NCBI GenBank assembly: GCA_024638465.1
Contig: JAHEKF010000033.1
Coordinates: 1-36,896 of the forward strand
Direction: 5' to 3'
DNA: 36,896 nucleotides
Origin: Rhodospirillaceae bacterium
GTDB lineage: Bacteria; Pseudomonadota; Gammaproteobacteria; Steroidobacterales; Rariloculaceae
Position numbers and translations under genes: made by a program
Notes under the pieces: model-generated
Told to the model about the DNA's origin: nothing
Database searches by the model: none
The model's input: the letters and a program-made list of their open reading frames with translations, nothing else
Shown: positions 25,535-33,641 of the stretch, piece after piece
Layout of the letters: every line of letters starts with the position of its first letter
Position numbering within the stretch: position 1 is the stretch's first letter

Positions 25535-26566
25535 TCAGTCGGGAACGAACCGCCGCGTGGACTCCATGTCGCAGTCGAACGGAGTCATATCGGCCTCGGG
25601 GGCGTAAAGGAACTCGCGCGCGTAGCGAAACGGCTCGGCAAGGTACTCCGGATCTTCCAGGAGGAACTCCACGATGAGCCGGCTGCCAGCATCCGCGAGC
25701 GTGAGACGCTCGACAACGTGTTTTTGCGCGCCCGACGGGATGCCATTCTGGTACGGAGAGGGGTGATCCGCGAAATTCGCGGTATCCACGACCAGCGTAT
25801 CGCCATCCCATGAACCCGTCGAATGCCCTTCGTGGAACCGCGTTGACGCAGCCGGGTGAGGACGACCGTCCATATACACCACCCGCTCCTGGTCCATGTA
25901 CTGGCCGCGGATATAGACAATGTTCTCCGCTTCGTTGAATTCGATTTCCAACAGATAGTTCGGGTTCACGAACATCGCGGGCGTCGGGCGGCCAATACAG
26001 CGCAGGTCCGGGTTCTCCGCTGAACTCTCGTCGAAAATTGCCTGTTCGGCGCGCGCCTTGTCAGTCAGTATCAGCTGCTCGCTCGTCAGCTCGTCGAGGC
26101 CACCAGGGAATCCGCCGAGCCTCGATCTGTCGGTGAGCCAGCGTCCCTCGATCGTCGTCGCGCGGCGAATGGATTGGTTGACCGGAGTTTCTCCCGTACC
26201 TCGATTGAGTACTGTCCGCGCATCCGCATTGTTGACCGTCAGAAGTTCCTCCAGAACAGCATATTGGCGGCCGTCGCGCACGGGGTTCGCAGTAAGGCTC
26301 ACCCGATCACCGACCGTCAATGTGTCCGGCGTCCAGCCCCGACGCATTAGTGACACCGTTGAGGACGTCTGCACGACCCATGTCGAAACTTCGCCATTTT
26401 CCTGAGACATGTCGACACTGAGATAGACATGCGGGTTGCGCCATTGAAATTCAGTGACGGTGCCGTCGAGCGTCAGGAGTGACTGCAGATCGAAACCCGC
26501 CTCGCTATGATGCGCCGTCGCCGATAGCGCGAACGCCAAGGCAACGACAAGCGTTATTTCTCTCAT
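25535..26566 (-). CDS. Exported DUF6152 protein with a C-terminal two-cysteine domain
   Basis: The protein has 343 residues from ATG 26566; a GTG at 26578 is also possible. AHHS is at 18-21 and QWRNPHVYLS starts near 41. The two-cysteine domain has Cys190 in CIGRPTP, RVVYMDGRPHP, GSWDGDTLVVDTANF, VVERL, LLEDPEYL and Cys332 in PFDC; the spacing is 142. It pairs with the protein at 33642-34616, sharing I-P-S-G-A-Q-K-H-like and EDPEYL wording, and so marks a second subgroup of the fused form. It is co-directional with the gene at 24478, 28 bp apart. The function is unknown. Confidence 0.8.
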   Translation of the reverse strand: MREITLVVALAFALSATAHHSEAGFDLQSLLTLDGTVTEFQWRNPHVYLSVDMSQENGEVSTWVVQTSSTVSLMRRGWTPDTLTVGDRVSLTANPVRDGRQYAVLEELLTVNNADARTVLNRGTGETPVNQSIRRATTIEGRWLTDRSRLGGFPGGLDELTSEQLILTDKARAEQAIFDESSAENPDLRCIGRPTPAMFVNPNYLLEIEFNEAENIVYIRGQYMDQERVVYMDGRPHPAASTRFHEGHSTGSWDGDTLVVDTANFADHPSPYQNGIPSGAQKHVVERLTLADAGSRLIVEFLLEDPEYLAEPFRYAREFLYAPEADMTPFDCDMESTRRFVPD

Positions 26567-26739
26567 ATGCTTCAACACTTCTTTCGAGACCTGTGAACCT
26601 GTCTCGCCGATCCTTTCGCTCGCGTCAACTTTCCCTGAGCTTCGTGCGTCCAGAACTTGCGAGCGAGCATAGCAAGTGCCGATCGATCATTTCTTCGTTA
26701 AAAACCGACGTTCGCTTACTTCGAGATTGAAGGACCGCC

Positions 26740-27753
26740 CTATCCTGCCGGATCGACGACCGTCGTCGCTCCGTGCGCGATGTACCACCATTCACCATCT
26801 CGGTTCATAAATACGTTCATGTATCGTCGGCGAGCGCCGGTAGTCCCATCGGCATTAATACTATTGCTGCGCCCCAGTTGAATAATAGTGTCTCCGAACC
26901 GCCGCACCGTATAGTCGTCGTGCGGACTGATTCTCTGGTTCGGGTTGGTAGCAAAATTCGCTCTTATATTGGCCAGGTATTCGTCCTTGGTCTGGACATG
27001 ACCGGTGGAACTCACCCAGACGACGTCATCGGCGAAAAGACGGTCGCGAATCACATTGTCGCTGTCGCCCGTTCCGTTCGCTTGATTCTGGGCTTGTGAG
27101 AGGCTGATGATTTCCTGCTCGAGAGCCGGGTCGACCTCCGTACCGAGCATAATCGTGCTCACCGGCGACGGAGTTGCTGCGGCCTGGACCGCCACGATTT
27201 CTGCTGACGGTGGCGAAGGCGTGTAGTCGATGGGGATTGTTTCACGGCCGATAATCCACCACTGACCGCGTTGTTTTTGAAGAACGACCAGATATCTTCT
27301 GGCCTGCCCCTGCGAGCCGTCCGCGTTGATCGAAGTGCTGCGGCCGTGGTGGATGATCACGTCACCGAAGCGCCTGGTGCCGAAGTCGTCGTGAGGGGAG
27401 GCGCCCTCCTTGGTCCTGGAAGGGTCTCTCTGAAAGTTGTGTCGAACTACCGCCAGAATCTGGGCTTTGTTTACCACGCCTCCGGTTGCGCCGACCCACA
27501 AGGTATCGTCCGCAACCATGCGGTCGATCATCCCCTCCGAGTCACCGATTCGATTGGCTTCGTTCTGTTCGATGTCTAGCTGAATAATGTCCGCCAGGGT
27601 TTCCGCATCCACTTCCGTGCCCAGTATGTGGGCGCTGCCTGAAGCAGCCGAGCGGTTCGCGGTGGTCGCCGAAACGTCCGTTGCAGTGTCGTCGCCGGTA
27701 CAGGCCACCAATAGAGCTACCGGAAAAATCGTTAGTAAAAACCGATGTGCCAT
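26740..27753 (-). CDS. Lipoprotein with two tandem NTF2-like (SnoaL/DUF4440-type) domains
   Basis: The protein has 337 residues with lipobox LVAC (Cys18). Two homologous halves start at LGTEVD (44-49) and LGTEVD (203-208). Each has ADD-x-x-W, a SPHDD[FY]-x-x-RRFGD block, SINADG, and a WW-[IY]-I end. This is the cone-shaped NTF2-like fold used for ligand binding or small lyase and isomerase reactions. The halves have diverged clearly, so the duplication is old. A strong AGGAGG precedes ATG 27753. Its place within the two-cysteine/DUF6152 array suggests a linked periplasmic role, not identifiable further. Confidence 0.78.
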   Translation of the reverse strand: MAHRFLLTIFPVALLVACTGDDTATDVSATTANRSAASGSAHILGTEVDAETLADIIQLDIEQNEANRIGDSEGMIDRMVADDTLWVGATGGVVNKAQILAVVRHNFQRDPSRTKEGASPHDDFGTRRFGDVIIHHGRSTSINADGSQGQARRYLVVLQKQRGQWWIIGRETIPIDYTPSPPSAEIVAVQAAATPSPVSTIMLGTEVDPALEQEIISLSQAQNQANGTGDSDNVIRDRLFADDVVWVSSTGHVQTKDEYLANIRANFATNPNQRISPHDDYTVRRFGDTIIQLGRSNSINADGTTGARRRYMNVFMNRDGEWWYIAHGATTVVDPAG

Positions 27754-27846
27754 CCTTTACCTCCTTTCCTGACGCCTGGCGCCGTACAGGCAGAACCGAA
27801 TTTACCGGAGACGCTGCTTCCGGGTCCGCTCGGAGCCGGTCTCGCT

Positions 27847-28275
27847 CTACCTGCTGCCCTCGGGCTGGTCTCCACCGACGTCGCGAATATTCGAGCCGGT
27901 ACCGCGGGCGTAGTAAACACCGTCCACTTCCATACCCATGAATTCTGCCGTGCGTGCGTTCGCGTCACGCGGCGGATGCGCGATGATCTTCACGCGATTA
28001 CCAACTTTTAGAATCTGCGGCGAAATCCCGGACGCCACCATGGCTGCGGTACCGGATCCCTCGAAGCCCCAGCTCTGCGTCCCACCGTCGGCGGTCGGCA
28101 CGTCAAGCGTGACCCACATGTGCGGATTCTTCCATTCAACACTGGTGACTACGCCTTCGACGGAAACCAGCCTGTCCGTGTCGAACATGGCGCGGGAGTG
28201 ATGCGCCGACAGCGGCGTCACCGTCGCCAGGAGACCCAGAAGTATCGAAGCGATACCGACTATTCTCCACACCAT
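27847..28275 (-). CDS. Stand-alone exported DUF6152 protein
   Basis: The protein has 142 residues. The signal peptide (IASILLGLLATVTPLSA) leads to AHHS (24-27), then VEGVVTSVEWKNPHMWV (WKNPH 48-52) and a short beta-rich body. It lacks the two-cysteine domain, has no cysteine in the mature chain and ends about where the fused proteins enter their linker. I chose ATG 28275 with CAGGGGG ahead of it over a longer frame to 28311. The gene directly upstream (28324-29109) carries a two-cysteine domain but no DUF6152, so together they resemble a split version of the fused proteins. Confidence 0.82.
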   Translation of the reverse strand: MVWRIVGIASILLGLLATVTPLSAHHSRAMFDTDRLVSVEGVVTSVEWKNPHMWVTLDVPTADGGTQSWGFEGSGTAAMVASGISPQILKVGNRVKIIAHPPRDANARTAEFMGMEVDGVYYARGTGSNIRDVGGDQPEGSR

Positions 28276-28323
28276 ACTGCACCCCCTGATAAATTTATTT
28301 TGGCTGGACAAAGCGCCGAATCT

Positions 28324-29109
28324 CTATCCAACTCGCTCAAGATAGGTTTCCGCGCCGTCTTCGATAAAACAGAGGGCCTCCTCTATCCTGTCTGTCGCCA
28401 ACCGGTTGAACGTTATCACGGGCGTTTCCCAGGGCGCCGACAACAAAGTCGGGTCTTCCACCGTCGCACGATACTCGAGCGTGTCGGCATCGATGCGACG
28501 CCATCGCTCGACGACACGCATTGCGTCGGATGTCGGCCATACGCCGCTGCTGGATCCCGTCGGCCGATCCGCGGGACTCGCTATCCAACCTTCACCGTTA
28601 AAAGAAATCACATCGACGACGAGCGTGTCCCCATCCCATCGCGCCGATGAGTCGCCCATGTAAGTCGGAAATCGATACTGCTCCTCGGTATGAGGTCTTC
28701 CGGTCGTCGGAATGACCCGAAAGACCGGATAGGCTTCGGTAAGCAACACCGCAAAGCCGGGGCGCTGAACGATCTGGATCGACTTCCCGAGCATTGCAGC
28801 TCGCGGAAAGGCCGGTGGCGCGCAATTCAGCACAGGATCGTCTTCGGCCGAAAGCTCGTCCATGCGTGCACGTGCTCCGGCAGTGTAGAGTCTTTCGAGT
28901 ATCGCCAGATCGAAGTTGTCGTTACCGGCTACCGCGCCGCGAGGCGCCGACCGCCAGACTCCAGCCAGATTGGGCTCCCCCCAATCGGTCATGGACTCGA
29001 ATGAGCCGGACTCCGGCGAGGCGTCGTCGATCGCTTCCTGCAGGCCAAGCCAGAGAAGAACCCCGACGAAGACTGCAATGGCGGTGACGAAGATTGCATG
29101 TCTGCTCAT
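28324..29109 (-). CDS. Membrane-anchored two-cysteine-domain protein, non-DUF6152 type
   Basis: The protein has 261 residues. An N-terminal anchor (IFVTAIAVFVGVLLWLGL) replaces a cleavable signal. GEPNLAGVW is at 44-52. The domain shows Cys96 in NCAPPAFPR, SARWDGDTLVVDV, VVERWRR, TVEDP, APWETPV and Cys247 in ALCFIED; the 151-residue spacing is the widest of the family because of an extra loop. The start overlaps the stop of the upstream paralogue (ATGA, 29106-29109), so both are translated together. VERWRR/TERWRR and APW-x-x-PVI are shared with that paralogue. The function is unknown. Confidence 0.8.
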   Translation of the reverse strand: MSRHAIFVTAIAVFVGVLLWLGLQEAIDDASPESGSFESMTDWGEPNLAGVWRSAPRGAVAGNDNFDLAILERLYTAGARARMDELSAEDDPVLNCAPPAFPRAAMLGKSIQIVQRPGFAVLLTEAYPVFRVIPTTGRPHTEEQYRFPTYMGDSSARWDGDTLVVDVISFNGEGWIASPADRPTGSSSGVWPTSDAMRVVERWRRIDADTLEYRATVEDPTLLSAPWETPVITFNRLATDRIEEALCFIEDGAETYLERVG

Positions 29110-30050
29110 TGAGCGGAGCCTGCTTCCGCTGCGTCCCCTTCTGCCGCCTGGGTCGCGAACTCGAGATGGCGGGCATCGAGTTCGGGATCGGCGAAGCAGA
29201 TCGACTCCTGCAGCGTGTCGTAGGAGACGACCTCCTTACGGATAACTGGCCCGGTCCATGGTGCAGTGAGCATCTTCGGGTCTTCGATGACCACGCTGTA
29301 TTCGATGATCTGCGAATCGGGCCGGCGCCAGCGCTCCGTGACGCGCAACGCGTCGGAAGAGGTCTGCGGGGCCTGCCCCGGCGGCAGAGAATTACTGAGC
29401 CAGGGCCTGCCGTTGAAATTTGTAACCTCAACGACGAGTGTGTCGCCCTCCCAGTGAGCGATGGACGAGCCCTGATAGGACGGCTCATGTGACTCGGCGG
29501 GTTTGACCTCGATCTCGTCGGCGATCGGTATGACCCGGAAGTTCCCCTGACCATCGGTGAGCATTACAAGATAGCCGGGCGCCGACACGAGCTGAACGGT
29601 TCCCGAAGCGGAACCGACCGCAGGGGATCGCGGCCAGCAATGGAATCTCGGCGTATCGATTTCGCGCCAGTTGATGACGCCGGCCGCGGCGCCACCGCGT
29701 TCCCGGTATTCGCGCGCCTCCGGCCGGTATAACGACTCGAGCGGAACCGGGGGCGGTACGACGTCTACGGTGGGCCAGTAGACACCGGAGAAGTCAGGTT
29801 TGCCGTTCCACGACGAGCGCGGCACGGGATAGCTCTCGGGATCGGGCTCGTAAGCAATAATGCGGGCCCTCACCTCGGAACGTGTCTCCACGCCTTCGGG
29901 GAGAATTTCCGTAATCCGCTCCGTCCAGTCGCTGCTTTCGGACGCCGCCACCGGCGGCGTGTAAGGCTCGATCTGCGCCGATGCGCGCGAGGCCCCGATT
30001 AGCACAAGGAGAACTATTGCAGCGATGCCGTAACGAGAAACTATCTCCAT
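29106..30050 (-). CDS. Exported two-cysteine-domain protein, non-DUF6152 type
   Basis: The protein has 314 residues from ATG 30050, with GGGGGAGA ahead; a GTG at 30062 is less likely. The signal ends ASRASAQ (about residue 25). GKPDFSGVYWP is the variant N-terminal segment. The C-terminal domain has Cys138 in HCWPRSP, SIAHWEGDTLVVEV, VTERWRRPD, VIEDP, APWTGPV and Cys285 in SICFADPE; the spacing is 147. A Glu/Ala-rich tail follows. It is the first gene of the minus-strand array and overlaps its paralogue by four bases. The function is unknown. Confidence 0.8.
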   Translation of the reverse strand: MEIVSRYGIAAIVLLVLIGASRASAQIEPYTPPVAASESSDWTERITEILPEGVETRSEVRARIIAYEPDPESYPVPRSSWNGKPDFSGVYWPTVDVVPPPVPLESLYRPEAREYRERGGAAAGVINWREIDTPRFHCWPRSPAVGSASGTVQLVSAPGYLVMLTDGQGNFRVIPIADEIEVKPAESHEPSYQGSSIAHWEGDTLVVEVTNFNGRPWLSNSLPPGQAPQTSSDALRVTERWRRPDSQIIEYSVVIEDPKMLTAPWTGPVIRKEVVSYDTLQESICFADPELDARHLEFATQAAEGDAAEAGSAQ

Positions 30051-30446
30051 CGTCTCCCCCACTTGTCATAGAGATTCTTCGATCCCTGCGTCCCTTCATG
30101 GATCTGCGCATTCCGATATTACTCCGGGTCGGTCTCGAAATCCCCTCGGAGGACGTACGTGACAGCGATTCTTCCCCTGATGGCGAGATGCGGTGGTGAT
30201 CCAGTGGGAATTACGAAAGTGTCATCAAAGCGGCGATTACGTCGCGGCCCACGTTGCTTCCCGCACGATATTCATCGCCGCGAATACTGACTGTTGGCTG
30301 TAGGTCCTCGAGGCCGGCAGCGGACGTATCTCACCGTGCCACCCACTTAACAGAACCATGCCATAGCTAAAAACGTGATCGAGATCGCCTCAATATCGAT
30401 TACGCACACTTACGCTGGATGGCCCGAATGCAACTCGGAGCTTCAT
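30051..30446. other. About 400 bp between divergent genes, no intact gene
   Basis: This stretch separates the minus-strand array from plus-strand genes, so it must hold divergent promoters, but I could not pick convincing hexamers. On the minus strand, 30211-30330 reads as a 39-codon coding-like end (ending AGSNVGRDVIAALMTLS) with a stop just before it and no start. It may be the tail of a decayed gene. No repeats or RNA gene were recognised. Confidence 0.5.
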
Positions 30447-30668
30447 ATGCGACATGCTCGACTTATTCAAGTGGAGGTGCGCAAGTGTTCCAGGAAGTCT
30501 GACCTGGATGAAGGCAAGGTCCTGGAGGAAGAAGCGGTCCAGGAACTCTTGGAGCAGGGCCACGATCTTTCTGGCAATCGCGATACGATCGCCGGAATCG
30601 GAAGTGGTCTGGTTCTTGGTGCAGCCCTGTGGATCTTTCTGTTCTCCGTTGTTTTCTTAGCTCTGTAG
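30447..30668 (+). CDS. Small membrane protein, hypothetical
   Basis: The protein has 73 residues from ATG 30447, with CGGAG nine bases ahead. A GTG at 30375 would make 97 residues. A charged half (residues 1-45, with a short acidic helix EEEAVQELLEQG) is followed by one membrane segment at the C-terminus (about 52-73, GIGSGLVLGAALWIFLFSVV). I recognise no family. A tail-anchored arrangement seems likely. It ends 76 bp before the MBL gene in the same direction. It could still be a chance frame. Confidence 0.42.
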   Translation: MRHARLIQVEVRKCSRKSDLDEGKVLEEEAVQELLEQGHDLSGNRDTIAGIGSGLVLGAALWIFLFSVVFLAL

Positions 30669-30744
30669 CGGCAGAAATCGCCTATCGGCATCAGCCCTGG
30701 ACTCCCGCTTGCGGCGACGAGCGGATATTCAGTAAGGTGATCCG

Positions 30745-31785
30745 ATGCGCAAAAACACATTATCTTCGGCTCTGCTGATCGGTAGCGCCTGCGGGCTGAT
30801 CCATTCCACCCACGCTCAACAGGGTCTCGGCTCCGGTGAAGACCTGCCGCGACACGAGATCACTCACCTGACCGGCGATCTCTACCGATTCAGGCAGATT
30901 CGGGATTTCGGCATGTTCGCCGTTACACCCGATGGGATTATCGTTGTGGATCCGATGAACTCCGAGATGGCCACGTGGCTAAAGACACAGCTCGATGAGC
31001 GATTCGGACTCCCCGTTAAGTATGTAATCTATAGTCATCATCACAACGATCACGCGAGCGGCGGCGAGATTTTTGCGGATACGGCCACTTTTGTCGGCCA
31101 TGAGAATATGCGTAAAAACATGCAAGCCCCTGCAGCGGACGCACCCCTGAATCGGCGCCAGCGGCTTTGGGATGCGAACGGCGACGGACTCATCCAGCCG
31201 GAGGAAGCAGCCGGGACACCTCACCAAGGAGTTTTCGCTTCGCTCGACACGAACGCCGACGGAGGCTTGAGCCACGCGGAGATGTGGATGCGACGCTCGG
31301 GAGGTGAGCAGGTGCCGCCTGACATTTATTACGCGGATAAGGCATCGATCACCCTGGGCGGCAAGACCGTCGAGCTCCACTACATGGGACGCAACCACAC
31401 CGACGATACGACCCTCCTGGTGTTCCCGGACGAGCGGACAATCCATGCGGTCGACTTCCTGACACCGAAACGTCCTCCGGCCTACGACGTATACGGTGGC
31501 TTCTTCCCTGACTGGCTCGAGTCACTGCGACGCGTGGAGAAACTCGATTTCGACATCATCTCTCCGGGTCACGAGTTGCCCGGCACCAGGGCCGACGCTA
31601 TCGAGCAGCGACGCTACATGGAGGAACTTGTCGCCGCCGTTACCGCAGGAATCGCGGCCGGGCTGACCAAGCAGGAGCTCATCGATACGGTGCTAATGGA
31701 AGACTACGATCACATGATCGAGTTTCACGAGCACCGCGCGGACAACGTCGGTGGCGTCTACGAGACGTTGATCGCCGACCGATAA
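30745..31785 (+). CDS. Exported MBL-fold metallo-hydrolase with an inserted EF-hand pair
   Basis: The protein has 346 residues with a signal peptide (1-24, HSTHAQQ). The metal motif HHHNDH is at 98-103, with further ligands in GRNHTDD and SPGHELPG. Two calcium-loop motifs lie inside the fold: DANGDGLIQPEE (143-154) and DTNADGGLSHAE (168-179). It is a clear paralogue of the lipoprotein at 2936-3967, with shared DHASGG, DTATFVGHENM and the insert in the same place. Here the protein is soluble rather than lipid-anchored. AAGGTGA precedes ATG 30745. The substrate is unknown. Confidence 0.87.
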   Translation: MRKNTLSSALLIGSACGLIHSTHAQQGLGSGEDLPRHEITHLTGDLYRFRQIRDFGMFAVTPDGIIVVDPMNSEMATWLKTQLDERFGLPVKYVIYSHHHNDHASGGEIFADTATFVGHENMRKNMQAPAADAPLNRRQRLWDANGDGLIQPEEAAGTPHQGVFASLDTNADGGLSHAEMWMRRSGGEQVPPDIYYADKASITLGGKTVELHYMGRNHTDDTTLLVFPDERTIHAVDFLTPKRPPAYDVYGGFFPDWLESLRRVEKLDFDIISPGHELPGTRADAIEQRRYMEELVAAVTAGIAAGLTKQELIDTVLMEDYDHMIEFHEHRADNVGGVYETLIADR

Positions 31786-31831
31786 GTTTCCCGGAGAACG
31801 CTTGCGGCAGAGTGAAAATCGATCTCGGCTT

Positions 31832-33124
31832 CTACGGTCCCGCACTGACTGGCTCAAGGCGTAACAGCGCGCCGTTGGGGTCCTCGGTCAGCAGATACAG
31901 CAGTCCATCCGGCCCCTGCCGGACATCGCGAATCCGCTGCCGCAAATCTCGAAGAAGCGATTCACGAGCAACTTCCTCACCATTCTCGTTGAGCTCGATC
32001 CGCTGAACATGCCCGGTGCCTGGAATTTGGCCCTCCTGCATCGATCCAACGAAGAGGTTCCCGCGCCACTCGGGAAAACGATCGCCCGTGTAAATAGCGA
32101 GACCGGATGTAGCGATCGAAGGAACCCAGAGAACGGCCGGTTCCTGCATGCCCTCTTCCCAGAATCTCGACGCGACACGTTGCCCGTCGTAATGACGGCC
32201 ATAAGAAACGATTGGCCAACCATAGTTACCGCCGGGCTGGATCGCATTCAGTTCGTCACCGTTCTGCGGGCCGTGCTCAGTTGCATACACAACGCCGGTT
32301 TCCGGATGCACTGCCAGCCCTTGCTGATTGCGGTGCCCATAGGAATAGATCTCCGGCTTGTGACCTTGAAGGCCGGCGAACGGATTATCATCGGGCGCTG
32401 AACCATCATCGTTGAGGCGAAGCAGCTTGCCGACGTGGCTGTTGAGATCCTGGGCTAGTGGCGCTTTGCCGAAAAACGTAACGGTTCCGTCGTCACGTTC
32501 CAGACCGAATGCACCGCCCATCGTCATGTACAACTTTCCATCCGGCGCAAACGTCAGACGCGCCGAGGCTGTGAACTCGCCGTCCGCTCTCGGATGATCC
32601 GGGGGCGCTCGACGGTTCCAGGGATCCACCACTAGCAGGTCTTCGAGATCACGTAGCGTCGTTCCGTCGAGGCGTCCCCGCACAAGTGCGACTGTTCCGA
32701 CGTCATCGGCCAGGGCCCTCGTGTAGGTCAGGTAGACAAGACGATTGCTCTCGAACTGCGGATGGAGTGCGACCTCCATCAGGCCGAAAAACCTTATGGC
32801 CATAATGTCGTCCGGCAATCCGTCGATCGGGTCTGGTAGCAGCACGCCGTCCCTTACCATGCGTAGAGTCCCGGTACGCTCGGTGATCAGCATGTCGCCG
32901 TCCGGCAGAAATGCCAACGACCACGGGTGTGACAAACCACCAACGACAGGCACTACCCGGACTTCACTGATTTTGTGTGTGTTAATGACGAAAGGTTGCC
33001 GAGGTAACTCGACTTTGGGTAGCCCGGGGTTGTCCTGCGCAAAGCCGGGGCGTGCGATCAGCAGCGCAAGGACTAGCCCGAGAAAAACGTGGGGGTCGGT
33101 CGAGATTGAGTGCTTATTAGCCAT
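31832..33124 (-). CDS. Exported PQQ-dependent aldose sugar dehydrogenase
   Basis: The protein has 430 residues with a signal peptide of about 29 residues (RPGFAQ). It carries the full set of family motifs: LSHPWSLAFLPDGDMLITER at the start, YGHRNQQGLAVHPETG and ATEHGPQNGDELN in the middle, GGNYGWPIVSYG, and a closing blade RDVRQGPDGLLYLLTEDP. It belongs to the YliI/aldose-dehydrogenase group that oxidises sugars in the periplasm with PQQ. It is a closer match to the family than the protein at 18170-19669. GGGAGA precedes ATG 33124. It converges with the MBL gene, 46 bp apart. Confidence 0.9.
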   Translation of the reverse strand: MANKHSISTDPHVFLGLVLALLIARPGFAQDNPGLPKVELPRQPFVINTHKISEVRVVPVVGGLSHPWSLAFLPDGDMLITERTGTLRMVRDGVLLPDPIDGLPDDIMAIRFFGLMEVALHPQFESNRLVYLTYTRALADDVGTVALVRGRLDGTTLRDLEDLLVVDPWNRRAPPDHPRADGEFTASARLTFAPDGKLYMTMGGAFGLERDDGTVTFFGKAPLAQDLNSHVGKLLRLNDDGSAPDDNPFAGLQGHKPEIYSYGHRNQQGLAVHPETGVVYATEHGPQNGDELNAIQPGGNYGWPIVSYGRHYDGQRVASRFWEEGMQEPAVLWVPSIATSGLAIYTGDRFPEWRGNLFVGSMQEGQIPGTGHVQRIELNENGEEVARESLLRDLRQRIRDVRQGPDGLLYLLTEDPNGALLRLEPVSAGP

Positions 33125-33205
33125 CGTGTTTATCTCCCTATCGGGATTTTGACATCAGCAAATTTAGTCTTGTACGGGTCATGCCTGCTGGTCATTCGTG
33201 ACAAG

Positions 33206-33535
33206 CTAATTCACCCGCTTCTCACGGACGTAGCGACCGCTTTCAAATCGAGAGAAGAAGTTTTCGAGCATGGGATGCCTGATGGGAGCGACGCTCTCGT
33301 CAGGCTCCAGGTTCTGTTCAGCGACGTAGGTCGTGTGCACTGCCTCGTGCACCAATACGTGGTACCAGGGCTTGTCCTTCGGCGGCCGCGATCTGGCGAC
33401 GGCATCGTACCAGTCGTCCGTCGATTGAAAGCTGGGATCGACGTCCACGATCACGCCGCGATAGTCGAACAGGCGATGATGAACCAGGTCACCGACAGCA
33501 AAACGAGCCCGGGTGATATTCGTTACAGTTCCCAT
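33206..33535 (-). CDS. hspQ: HspQ, hemimethylated DNA-binding/heat-shock protein
   Basis: The protein has 109 residues, close to the roughly 105 of E. coli HspQ. FAVGDLVHHRLFDYRGVIVD, then VDPSF, KPWYHVLV and TTYVAEQNLEPDES match the family's beta-barrel core. HspQ is a cytosolic protein known to bind hemimethylated oriC DNA and to act as a specificity factor for Lon protease. I chose ATG 33535 (GGAAAAAG upstream); the longer frame to 33649 would overlap the DUF6152 gene. It stands alone functionally among exported proteins and hints at a proteobacterial host. Confidence 0.9.
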   Translation of the reverse strand: MGTVTNITRARFAVGDLVHHRLFDYRGVIVDVDPSFQSTDDWYDAVARSRPPKDKPWYHVLVHEAVHTTYVAEQNLEPDESVAPIRHPMLENFFSRFESGRYVREKRVN

Positions 33536-33641
33536 GTCTTTTTCCGTTAGATTGCCCGCCCTGAATCGACGGGCGAGTCTTCGTTTGGTGGCAGCAATCG
33601 TCCTCGTCCGGTATGACCAGAACCCCTGTATTGGACCGCGC

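Noticed and set aside
26655-26677. Inverted repeat acttgc/gcaagt upstream of the DUF6152 gene at 26566
   Set aside because: Arms of only six bases and an 11-base loop are expected by chance in this much sequence.
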